From Lotus japonicus (taxonomy: Eukaryota; Streptophyta; Magnoliopsida; Fabales; Fabaceae), in the NCBI RefSeq assembly GCF_012489685.1, contig NC_080041.1, forward strand, positions 105,369,760-105,433,759: 64,000 bases of DNA, read 5' to 3'. The notes beneath the pieces were generated by a model that was not told the DNA's origin, did no database searches, and was given only the letters and a program-made list of their open reading frames with translations. Position 1 is the stretch's first letter; each line of letters begins with the position of its first letter. The translations under genes were made by a program, and so were the position numbers. Positions 22,108 to 34,483 of this stretch are shown here, in pieces.

Positions 22108-24178
22108 CTACTTCCTCATCTTTGGAAACACCTTCTTCTTCCTGCCCGTCAAAACCAACACACCATCGTTCTCAGGTGAAGGACTCCTCTTAGGACTGAT
22201 GATGTCTTGAGTATTTCCAGCTAGATCAATCGCTGGAGATTCCAATGACATAGCAGGTTGATTCGCAGGACCTTCCAAAGATTCTTCAGTTTGGGTGGCT
22301 TTCTCATTGGACACAACAGCAAAGTCTTCCAACAAATCCTGCAAAAATATCAATTAATACTTAATTATAACCTTGTCTATATAATGTGGTAAAGAAGGAA
22401 CAATAACATACTTCTAAAAATATAAACCTTCGCTAATTCCTCATGCTTCACAGCTTCTGGATTCAGAGTAGACTGAGGGGTGAGCAGCAAACGACTTGAA
22501 GAGGCACCAACCTTTATCCCGTATTCATTAAGATCAGGACCAGCATTAGGTAAATAAACATAACAAAAATAAGGTAGAGAAACACCTACACTGTTATCTA
22601 ACTGCAATGTTTTGAACTGCTCAATAATCGATTGATCAGTGCAGACACGCTTTACACGATATGAAGTCTCAAATCTGGACCTGTCAAACCTCTGACCTTG
22701 GAAATTTTTAACCTCAATCTTGAAAAGAGCAGATCTCCCAACAAAGCTAGTTAATTCAACAGGAATCCCCATCCCATTATCATTCTGAAAGTTATATACA
22801 ACCAATAAAAATTTTAACTTGGCCACAGGTTGTTCGTTAAAAAAATATAATGTTGAAACATACCTTGTCACAAGCATCAACCATTTCAGAGCAAGTTTTC
22901 CCAACCAGTGCAGTGGCTTCTTTATCAAAGAGGATAAAGTTTGCCACTGCCAGAATTATCTTCCACCCTGACTTGAAGACGATACCTAAACCAAATGAAT
23001 ATACCATTACTATCTAACCACCCAACGTTACCATGAGAACATTTAAAATGAAGTCAACCAAACCTAGGATAGACGGCCAGCACGTGACGGTTACATCCCT
23101 CACAGAAAAACATCCTTTCATCAGCATACACCTTGCGGCTACATCTACAGGCAGTGTACCACCAATCAACACCCTTCTTCAAGAGGAAGAATGGTACCAT
23201 ACACAACACAGACACAATCCTACACAAACAAATAATATTATCATCAAAAAGTCTGGCATATAACGCAAGAGTTATCAAACATTTCTCATTTGATAACAAT
23301 GAGATGCAATCTCAAACCTTCTTGATTTCCCTCAAATCAGCAATAGACTTGCTAATTGTCAGAACCAGGAAATCATCCTCGCCAGAAACGGTTTTTGGAA
23401 TCAGACAATTGGCTAACAGAGTGCGATGCACTTTCATTGGCTTCCAAAAAAACTGCAAGGAACATTGGGCAGACAATCAAGTACAACAATTTTCAATGAC
23501 TAAAATTTAAAGTCCAAAACATAGACGCATACCTGGTTTTCAAAACATCAGCCATTGGTAGATCTGGGTCAAACAGAATTTTAGTAGTCCCGATGAACAT
23601 TTTGAAGGCTGTTGTGCCCCTGAAAGGATTTGACTTTAGCAAACTGTATGATCACGACAGGGTTGTTTGAGTTCACCACCGCCCAAGAAAATTAGCAAGC
23701 TCATCAACATAAGCTCCGAATAGGGCGCACTCAACCCTGACCCTGGAAGTAAATGTGAATGACTACATTATTCAAACGATGAAAATCAAATAATCCAAAA
23801 ACTTAAGGGAAATTACCCTGCAGAATCAATCTCAATCACATTCATCTTTGATTTCTTCCATTTAGTAACAATCTCCCTCTCAACTCCAACGCCGGTTAGA
23901 ATGCCAATCACATCTGCAAAACATAACCATATGGAATACGAAATTGTTAAAAGGGGTGGAACACATAATTGTCATAGGCAGATAAAAGTCTAAAATGATA
24001 CCAATTAGGAAAGAGGAATCATAGGTAGGAGCTAAAAGGTCAGCTAGAGGAACAAAGCTGTAGGGAACGCATCAATAGGAAACTGGTCCATTGGGCGCAC
24101 TTCAGTGTTATACATGAAACATATCTTGTAATTATGACGTGTAGTTTTATACTCCCCACTACTATCCACTAACACAAA
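22108..24178 (-). pseudogene. RPA1-like gene, 5'-truncated by the gap and frameshifted (assembly copy 1)
   Basis: Same gene as 34484-36897. The final exons (22108-22338, 22428-22784) are clean. The upstream exons carry single-base insertions relative to the second copy, and exons 1 and part of 2 are lost in the gap. The damage is probably sequencing error near a contig end and not biological decay. Confidence 0.8.
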
Positions 24179-24278
24179 NNNNNNNNNNNNNNNNNNNNNN
24201 NNNNNNNNNNNNNNNNNNNNNNNNNNNNNNNNNNNNNNNNNNNNNNNNNNNNNNNNNNNNNNNNNNNNNNNNNNNNNN
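24179..24278. other. Assembly gap of exactly 100 N
   Basis: A run of exactly 100 N, the conventional placeholder for a gap of unknown size. The sequence right of the gap restarts at a point equivalent to 11894; the sequence left of it stops at a point equivalent to 36548. Confidence 1.
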
Positions 24279-27200
24279 GCAGTAGTTTCTCCAATTCTAT
24301 TAAACAAAGATTCTTTAAATCATCATCATTTATATGAAGATCTACACCAAAAAAAACCCCAATAATTATCTCATGCAAATATATACATTAACATAATTTC
24401 GATAAAAAAAATTTCCAAACCTGAATTGCGCAGCTTTTTCCTCCTTTCATAAACTATACTGTCAGACAAAATTCTCCAAGACTTTTCCCACACAAATTCA
24501 GGTTGCTCATTGTGTTTGTTGTAAGCACATTACAAAGAACTTTCGGCAGCTGGGTACCTACAAAAATATATATGGTAATTAGATAATACTATCATGAACA
24601 ACAGAGGAAGTTGATATAAATTTCGTGCTGTATTTTATGACAATAAAAGACATTAATTGGATGTTACACCACCTGATGCTATTCATTTGCTTCCGTAATT
24701 GCATCTAAGAATTCCTTATCATCAGCTAATAATCCTAAGGCGTAACATGCGTCACGAAATGTAGGATATTCAACATCATCCACAGTGCGAATGCTCTCCC
24801 AACTTGTGCAACCTTTCTGTAGAGTCAATAAAATTCTCAAGTAATAAAGTTCACCAACTCCATGAGGAATATATTGGAGTCTTCCAATAGATGTCCCTTT
24901 CTTCCTTGGATGCCATGAATGAGTGTCTTCATCATATACAAATGGGATGGGACTCTGCATATGTAACGCTTTTCCTTCACCATACTTACAATTGGCTTTC
25001 ATCCAAGCTATAAACATAGTGTCTTTTTCAGTAGCCTTGTCTACCACGCGCTTTAAATCATCATGATCTTTAAAACAAACACTTGTTTATTTGGAAGATG
25101 AAATGTCACTTTTTTAACCGAAGGCCATTTGACATGAATAAATAATTTCAATGTCCTCCAAACTGCTTCACACGGAGTAAGGTATCTACAATCATAATAT
25201 TGTTTAATTTCATCTTTGACCTCAGTCTCCGTGCAATCTTTGTTCTGATTGGATATCTCAACATTTACTCTATCCGGCCTTTGCTAACATATTTGAAGAG
25301 ATATTTGATTGCATTTGACTTGTTGCAATATTCAACATTGATATGACCATTGTATAACATGAGTAATTGAGGATTATAAGGGACAACAAAACTATATCCA
25401 TGCGAATACCTTTCTTGTCCACATAAACTCCAGTGTCTCTTCTTTTATAAACAGGATAACCATCATCATCAATTATAGTGCTTTCTTGGAATTTTTTCGG
25501 AAAAAATTTACTGCACTTTCCATCTGTCATGCAAGGAGATTTGTAATGTCCCGAACCACAAGGCCCATGCAACATGTAAGTAGACACAACGTTGTTTAAT
25601 TTAGGATATAATATTGGGTCAGGAATCTCAGCAGAAATGCATTTATCAATGTCAGAAGTTGTTACTAATTTGTTCTCTTTAGAAAGCCATAACAAAATAT
25701 GAGCATGGGGTAATCCTCTTTTTTGGAATTCAATTGTATACATACCTGGAAAAAAAACATACAAATAACTATATATACAATAAGTTATAATTTGAAAACA
25801 GTAAATAAATGGAACATACCTGCATCCAAAGGTCCGAAGATGATGCCACTCTTCAAGGTTGCTATTAAATGGTCAAGTTTGATTTTAAACACTCGACAAC
25901 AACATCAGGACGTTCGTCAGCACGAACATTTCGTGGTCGCACAAATCTATCAATTTCTTTCCATGCAGAATTGCAGGTGACAGTAATGAAAAGGTCAGGA
26001 TAACCATAACGCTTGCATATAGCCATTGCATCCTGACAACAATCAAACATATAGCGTTTTCCACCAATAAAGGATGCTGGGAGCACAATACGCGTCCCTA
26101 AAAAACTTGGATCAGTTTCTCCTCTAGACATTGCTTCTTCAAGGCCATTGAGAAAATCTGCTCGAATCAGTTTTTGATTATTTCTAATAAATGAAAGCCT
26201 TTGTGATTCAATCATAGTAAAGCAATCAACCACAAATTGTTGAAAAAGCCTTCTGCATAAAACCACATTCCCATACTCATTATTCCTTTCTTGAATTCTG
26301 AATGTTATGAATTCTCTCAATGTGACGCGAGGTTTCAAGCGAGAGCTAGTAGTAGCAGAAATACCAGATAAAGGAATATCTTCTTGCCAACCATCTTCGC
26401 CATAAGGAAATATCAAAGGATATTGTAAAGGAATAAACGAAGTATGAGTTTCGTGAATCCTAGAAAGGACACCATCTTTTTTGACAATAATATCACGACC
26501 AACTTCAACTGTATCAAAATCTCCTACAATAAGTGCTGCAATCTCGTCAGACGTAGGAAGGTTATATGTTCGGGGGTCCTTACCTCGCTTCCGAAAAAGT
26601 CTCAAAGCAAATGACGAAGATTCTTTCTCATTGATATAATCTCGCACTTTGCGAAATGATTTTGCTAAAACATTGTTCTCATCAATCATTTGCTTTAAAT
26701 CCTCAACTAATGATATATCCAAATTCTCCGCTGTGTTCATTGAGCTGCACATGGGCCAAAACACTTGTTAAATTTCATGCCAACATATTACATGTAAAAA
26801 TGATAAAAAAAGATAAATTACTATATAGAATATAAAAACTTACTTAAACGGCTTCATTCTATTGGAATTTTCATTCTGTGTGTCATAGATATAAAGTTGG
26901 GCAAATTTTGGTGATTGACCGGCTTGAGGTAATAGAGTACCAATTCTGTGATAATTTTGGCCACTCAACACAAATTGAGGGGGGCCTCCACCATTGTTCA
27001 AAGAGGATTCAACCTTCCCACCAATTGAAGTAAAGGCGAACATACTATTATATGCTCTAATATTATCCTTAAAGTGTTTTGATCGGGAATCTATACCATG
27101 AAGCAAATTATACAACAACAGTGGCGGCTTAGATATAAATGGTAAGACCACCTTTCCTTTCATACAACACCGATAGAATTCGGGATTATTAGACTGCTTA

Positions 27201-28631
27201 CTTTTGTCTATTCGTTCTTCATACCACATCTGAGCATGGCAAATTCTGCACAGAAAAGATGCATCTCCAAGGTCTACCTCGTCTGTAAACACACAAATGA
27301 AACGTTACATTACAGCTCGGTTGAACTTACGCATGGAACCTCTATTAGATAACAAAAACTAAACAATTACCTATTAACTCAGCATCGTCGTATATGTTTG
27401 GAACATTAAGTGGAGAATTAGCAGCTGCATTGAACTCAGAAACCAGTTTCCGACACAGAGATACACCTTCCCCAGGCTTAGTCTTAACAACAGAACTCTT
27501 TGAGGAACTTGCTCTAGACTGTGCTATATTCGGTCTTTTACCAATATTTCTTTTCTTGACCTTCAGTCTGGGGGAATCACGTGTTCCTACTTAACAACAT
27601 TTACACATGTTATTAACTATGAAAAGAAAATAAATTAATCATTAGCAATTCGGGACGACATACCTGTGTTGGAATCACGTTGTGGAAAATTTTCTTTGTC
27701 CATGACCAAGCAGCTTCTTTTGATTTTGACATGTTGTATTCTCCTTAACCTTGCAGCTGCACTCTGCTGGGTTATAATAATGTCTTCAGCTGCACATATT
27801 GAACATAAAATCATTTCAAAATATAACATTTATTGTCAATCATCAATCATTTAAATCATAGTAAAATGATTAGATACCAGTTTTTAGGGAACCATTGGAG
27901 TGGACATCTTGCAAAATCGAAATGTGAGTCAAATTGGAAGAAGATGTTGAATGAAACCCGCCTGAATCAAACACGGATTTCTGTGAATAATACACAATAC
28001 TTCCAATTCAACCTCAAGGATATAACACGAAATTCAGATCTTACAAAATGTGCTTTTTGTATATCCCTCGTTAGGAGTGGCACCTGGAATGTTGATTGCT
28101 CTATCCAAACGCATCCCACTGGATCTTCCATCATTTGGAACTGACATGATATTTGTTATATTTGATAACAATGGACTGCAACTCATCTTCCTAGACTTTG
28201 AACCTGTTTCATTGAAATTAAGAGCATTATATAAATTAGTAGACACAGGATAGGAAATGACCAAAATTTTAGCCATTTCACTTAACACTAAAGTGGAAAT
28301 CACAAATTAGAATTTATAGCATAATAAAAAGTGCATAACAACTGCAATGCTTGCCTTGCCCAGTGCTCCCACAATTTTCATTGTGAAAAATTTCTACAGA
28401 ACTTCTTTTACGATCCATTATTTGCTTCCTGATACTTCTGGATGCTTTGCATAATAATGCTGCTAAATTTAGACCATTAAACTACTTGGCATGTACAAAA
28501 GTGTCTTCGTTAAACGAAAAATGGTACTAATATTAAGATGAATTCAAAGGAAGCTTATATAGCAATATGACCAAATTACCTTGGACCTTATCTTCGCCAG
28601 GCGTGTCCCTATGCACAGATGAAGAGTCCAT
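24279..28631 (-). pseudogene. Rep/helicase, 3'-truncated by the gap and frameshifted (assembly copy 2)
   Basis: Second assembly copy of the 10290-16255 gene. The nuclease exons with GLPHAHILLWL (about 25.73 kb) are present, but single-base deletions shift the frame near 24.95, 25.08, 25.28, 25.39 and 25.90 kb. Most of the helicase exon is missing because the copy starts at the gap. Upstream exons from about 26 kb are identical to copy 1. The damage is best explained by uncorrected reads at a contig end. Confidence 0.85.
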
Positions 28632-29492
28632 AACAAAACTTTCCTGATTGTGCCCAGGTGAAGAATCCCCTTATAGTAATACCAGGGTATGTTGATACAA
28701 TAGCCAAGAGCAAACTCCTGATGAAAATACATACACTAAACTACAATTACTATCTCCAAATTCAGAAAGTTCAGCAACAGGTGGTATGGAAAATTCATGA
28801 TTCAACCTTGAAGGTCAAATATGAGTTTGTGGTTTAGATATTTATATCCATTGCCACCAATAAGTGAAACACATGATACCAAATACCACAATAGCATAGG
28901 CGAGAATATCACATCAATTGGATTTGAATAATGAAATATAAAAGCCTTTATTAAAGTGGTTTGGTAAATTACATAAAAAAAAATGTGAATGGAAGTCAAC
29001 ATCAAAAGTAACTCGAAATGGGCCTTTGATAGCTTAATAAAGACAAAAACTTACACTTAAGATTTAAATATACTACATAAGATTATTTAGGAGCCATTAC
29101 TCTTTAAATAAAATCTGATATAAATGCTACCCCTTATATACACTGTCTTGAAGTGATGTTCTCTTTGCCATGTAAAGATACTTTTCTACTCCAAAACAAC
29201 CATTTGCATGGTTTTAAGAAGAGAGTGAAATCACTTTTTCATAACACAACTTGACATTAATATTAATAATATTTTACAAACATATCTTGATTGGTAAACA
29301 TAGATGACATATTCATATCGTGAAACAAACGTAGACATAAACCACTAAACAACACAACATCCTAATTCCTACAATTAGGCCAACCTAAGCCTTTCTTGAA
29401 ATGTCCACACTGGACCAGATCTGGCATTAAAAACCATGCAAATAAGCAACCCAAATCCCCCTAAAAGCGTGTACAATGGCCAACAACAATCT
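28632..29492. other. Spacer, duplicate of 16256-17116
   Basis: Duplicate of the Rep/B3 spacer. No supported gene. Confidence 0.4.
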
Positions 29493-30762
29493 CTACTTGA
29501 AAATCTCCACATCAATCAACCTGGATACACCATCAGTGAAGTGCATTGACATCTTCTGACCATGCTGAATGTCATGAAGTTTACAAAATTTTCTCCAACC
29601 CTTTCCAAGTTTAGTGTAGGTTTTATCTGGCCTGAAAAGGATGTTGATGTCCTTCTTAATTCCAGTTGGTCCTCTTATGACCCAGGGCTGACGTCCGTTT
29701 TGGCGAACATATTCAGCCACCTTTCGAGGTAAGTTCTAGAAAAAAAAATGAAAAAACATCATATACTTAAGGGGAAACGAATGGTATCAATAAGCCTTAG
29801 TTTTACAATTTAAATCAAACTTACATACTGACTTCCGTACGCACGGTACGGGGTCAGAGTCGTGTTGAGGTGCATGCGATACTGAGGTGGCCCTTCATTT
29901 GCTTGCACAGTTGTTCCTCCCAGGTGAGCCACCATTTCAAGCTCTTGCTCGGCCTCAACAGAAATATCAGTGCTAGAGGGTGGTGGAGCATATGGCACAA
30001 GGGCTAAAGCTTCTGACAAAGCATCTTCTTCAGAGCGGTCTATCCGGACGCTCTCGACTTCATCTTCTTCCCCCCTGACAGACCCAGAACCTTCTACAGG
30101 TGCTCGAAAGGGATCATAGCTAATCTCATTGTCCAATAAGTCAAAAATCCTCATGTGGAAATGAGATGCAGCAACCATTTGGAGGACACACCAATGTGTC
30201 TCATCCAAGCCATAGAATGAAACAACTGCACCCCAACCTTGAAGGAGAGTTGGTGTTGTAAAATCCATATTAAAGTCCACAATGTAAAGCCTCTGCAAAG
30301 GGTCTTCAATCAACCATTTGGCCCCAAGAACATTAGCCCAGTTAAGCACGAATTGTTGGTCAATCACAGCAATTTCCTAGATGCAAAAAATAACCAGAGT
30401 AAATAAATTAAAATGAAGCGTTATAATAGTTTAAGAACATGTGTTTCCCAGTAAATGCAAGGAAGCATAACGTGCAAAAGGAAACTATCATGAAGCGTTA
30501 GAATAATCAATATTTAGTATGTTCCTTAGGCACTATCATGAACCAAGCAGGTCTGGGTTAAGTCTTGAACCAAGGTTTACCAAATAAATGTCAACGTTTC
30601 AATAACAGTTATATCATGGTTTGTTTACCAAATCCATACTGAAAAAAAAAAGACCCAAAAAAATGTGTTTTGAGGTCTAAAGTGGAAATAGCATACTTCA
30701 TTCTTGCGCGGTATGATACAAAGGGTACCCATGTAACCACCAAATGGAACAAAGTGAACCAT
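29493..30762 (-). CDS. Double B3-domain protein 2 (assembly copy 2)
   Basis: Exons 30697-30762, 29825-30376 and 29493-29735. The sequence is the same as the gene at 17117-18386, including the upstream TATA box. If the 12.3-kb duplication is an assembly artefact, this is the same physical gene. Confidence 0.82.
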
Positions 30763-32225
30763 GACTTGTGTGAAGATTTGAAGCACAGATTGAAAAGTAA
30801 GACCAAAAACAGCTTAATGATGCATGAAGTTAAAGTCCCTGGAAGTACCTATTTATAGGATGGTGGGCAAGTGAGGCAAAGTTTTTCCCACCAAAACGAA
30901 CATAGATATCTTTAATGACTAAATCATAAGTTTTTTATAAAATAAATTATAAAGAAATTCTTATTTTGTAGATATATAATTATATAGTCTAAAAAAGATA
31001 CTCATACATGCTTGGAGGATCGGATTAAGTTATTAACAATGAAGCTAACTTTTTTGAAAAAAACATATTTACATAATGATTTACTTGGAATTAATTTTGT
31101 TTCAGAGAAATATAATCATTCCACTTAAATATATGCGGCAGATATTTTTTGGGCATGTGCTATTGCTTGTGAAAAAAAGAACGTGTATAGTAAATATCAA
31201 AGATACAAAGAGTAAAGACATGAAACTAACATTCTTGCAACGTTAAATGCTCCTTTCATGTCAAACTTATCTGATACACCTGGCCAGCATTAGCAACTCT
31301 GTGAACTGATCCTAAAACATATTTTATGAGGACTATGTTCTACCCAAACCATTAAATATGTTAATCCTAAAAAATGTGATTAGATTACAAACTAAAGTAG
31401 TTTAGTGTTTGCACCGGAACCCAACCCTCTTCTGAATGTATTTATTACAGATTGTATATGCCATATACAAATTTGGAAAATAAGAATTTCAAATGAACAA
31501 ATGTACAAAAGGTGAGGTTTTATCGAGATGGCAACACCTGTACATGAGCAAACTACTACTATGTCCTGTCAACAGAATAATCCCAGATTTGGGTGCTCAA
31601 GATACAGGGGTAGAGATCAAGTTGTTTGCACAAAAAAAGATCTTTCTTATGTTGATCAACAGTAGCATAGCAGAGGTATAATTACAGCCAGATCTCACCA
31701 CATGAGCAAACTACTACTATGTCCTTCCAAACCGCTTGAGCCCCGTAATTTATTAAATGCTTCCTTCTACAAATAACCTTTCTATTACTTGCACCATTCT
31801 TTTAGTCTTTGCCATGATGATTATGATTAAGGCCGGATGTGATGTGAAACTTATATATTTAAGAGACCATGAGGTAGACAACCACCCACATTTATTGCGC
31901 CTGAACTACAGTTAGTGAAATTGAGAGTTTGTAATAATATGCTATCCTATTAGCGGTCCTTTAATTAAAAAAAATACACTAAGCCCTTCCATTTTACATG
32001 CGTCCTACATCCAAAATAAGAAAAGTCACTGTGCCCTTATATTACATGCTAACGTGAACTCTTGGTTCAGTTTAACATCATCACCAAATGCCAAGGTGGA
32101 AAACTCTCAGTATTTGAGCTTCCATTTAATTACTTGTTCTGAGTAATTTATAAATATAACAACAGATGTAGACATGTAGTCAAGTAGTCCATTAACAAAG
32201 TTGTACAACTAATTAAGTTCACTAA

Positions 32226-32493
32226 GGTCTCGTTTGGAAAAACAGCTTAATCAAGCACTTATGGTCATAAGCGCTTATGACTCATAAGCAAATTTTAAAA
32301 ATCTATTGAAATAAATTAAACTTAAGCTATATATAAGCATAAGCTGTTTTTCGTAAGCTATCCTGAATAGCTTATGAAAATAACCTGAAAATAGCTTATG
32401 ACAGCTCATAAGCTGTTTGCATAAGCCCTCCCAGACACGGGCATAAGAGCTTATGTTGTCAGCTAAACTCAAATAATCTCTACCAAACTGGGC
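32226..32493. mobile_element. PIF/Harbinger-like MITE (assembly copy 2)
   Basis: Identical counterpart of 19849-20116 with the same TAA flanks. Confidence 0.75.
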
Positions 32494-33312
32494 TAAAGTT
32501 GGAGTCTATAGAGTTAGTGTGTGTTTGGATTTAAGTTTGCAAAATATAGTTTGAGTGAAAGTGAGTTTGCAAAATAGAGTTTGAATGAAAGTGAGTGGAT
32601 TGTAAAGTGACTTATGTTTGGATGTTTTGATTTTAAAAGTCCATTTGATAAATGAAACTTGATTGGGTAATAGTAATTAAAAGCACTTATAAAATGTGTA
32701 ATTACAAAAAAGGATATGAGTCAATGGAGTTAATATCACTTATATTGATTCTTTTCCTTTTTTTTTATATCTCCTCTATAGTAATAATATATTTTTAAAC
32801 TCTTCCCAGTAATAAAATCTGTTTAGGTTCATGTCTTGACTCATTGTATCTCCTTCAAAGTAATAATATTTTTTAAAAAGAAAATAAAATGCATTTTAGT
32901 AGTTGAAATTTGTAAACTTTAGATTAATCAATTAATTAAGTCTTAAGTATAGTAGAACCAAAATACTTGTCACGTTTAGTGTTGGAGGTTAAAATAAATT
33001 ATAAAACATATGAAAATATAAGGATAATGATACATGTTAATAGTTATAAGTTGTAAGTGTATTAAAACAATGCATGCGGTGATGATAGTGGGGCAATAAT
33101 GTCACATATAAAGACACGTCAAATTTTTAAATATAGTATTAGAATTGCAACCAACTTTCATTCAATTGAAAATGGATGCTTTTTTGTCGTTGATAAAACT
33201 GGGTTTTAGGAACATAACTTGGTTGAGACAACTGAGATAAAAGTTAGCCATACAAAAGGGCACTGCGTTTTGTGCAGTCTGGAAGCACATTAAGAGGGGT
33301 AACCAGTAATAT

Positions 33313-33794
33313 CTAGTATAACCATAGGAATTGGACACACAATGCTCCCTCTATTTGCAAATTAGTCCATCAAAAGTCTTACAATTTTGCATACTCTTTG
33401 GAGACATCATGAAATGAATTTTTAAGGACTATAATGCAATTCTAATTTGTGGACAGGGTGAATTGAAAATGTGTTTAACAATCCACAGCAACTAAAAGTG
33501 TTATTTTGCCCACACAAAATTCATTATTATCTTGTCTAGTATAGATGAGTACATGTAGTATCTAGTATATCCATAGCAATTGGACACACAATGCTCCCTC
33601 TATTTGCAAATTAGTCCATCAAAAGTTTTACAATTTTGCAAACTCTTTGGAGACATCATGAAATGAAGTTTTAAGGACTATAATGCAATTCCAGTTTGTG
33701 GACATGATCAGTTGAAAATGTGTTTAACAATCCACAGCAACTAAAAGTGTTATTTTGCCCACACAAAAATCATGATTATCTTGTATAGTATAGA
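33313..33794 (-). mobile_element. Tandem mini-Helitron pair (assembly copy 2)
   Basis: Counterpart of 20937-21419. Minus-strand starts are at 33545 and 33794; CTAG ends are at 33313 and 33562. Confidence 0.5.
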
Positions 33795-34483
33795 TGAGTA
33801 CATGTAATATCAGGATGCCACTAAGTTTCATCCAGCCTAACTAAGAACAACAAAATAATCCACTGCAAGGTTCAAGCAGGAAAACTCAGTTTTCACTTGA
33901 AAAACACAACCCTTTATATACCATACCCTTGATTCAAGAGTATCTAAGTTTATAGTATAAATAATAGGCCACAGCAAGGTTCACTTGGATGGTATTAGTA
34001 GATGCTTGATTCTACTGCATACATCTCAATTTTTAATAAACCATACACTTGATTCATGGGATCCTAAATTTTTCTTAAACAACAAAACCCATTACAGTTA
34101 AGTGTGAAATGGTTTGATTACGTTCCAAGTATGATCTACATGGATTTTAAGTGTGGAATGGATATAGTGGTGTATGTAAGTACTTACATAATTGTCATCA
34201 AAATAAATTAAAGTAACATAAATCAACCATGTCCACTACAAAAGTACCTAATTGACGACGCAAAATACTACTTTCATATTTATATTGATGACCATGTCCA
34301 TGGGAACTGGTATTTCTTGGAACAAACAACAGCAATTGAAATAGCAGACTGGAATTTAAAAACATAACATAGATAATAAGGTGAAAAAAGACACTGCAAC
34401 CACATGTTGCTTCTTAACAACTTAAAATTACACCAAATACATTTAAAACAACTGCATCGTCAATATGATAGGTCTCAATTCTT

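Larger units (their letters stand above)
11894..24178. repeat. First copy of 12.3-kb near-identical segment (left of gap)
   Basis: Matches 24279-36548 almost base for base. It is clean over most of its length, but extra bases in homopolymers accumulate from about 22.9 kb to the gap, for example near 22943, 23168, 23250, 23393 and 23660. They break the RPA exons here. The pattern fits an unpolished contig end. Confidence 0.95.
30763..34483. other. Long spacer, duplicate of 18482-22107
   Basis: Same content as the first copy: a TATA box at 30850-30857, a Harbinger-like MITE (32226-32493) and mini-Helitron units (33313-33545 and 33562-33794). No coding exon recognised. Confidence 0.6.
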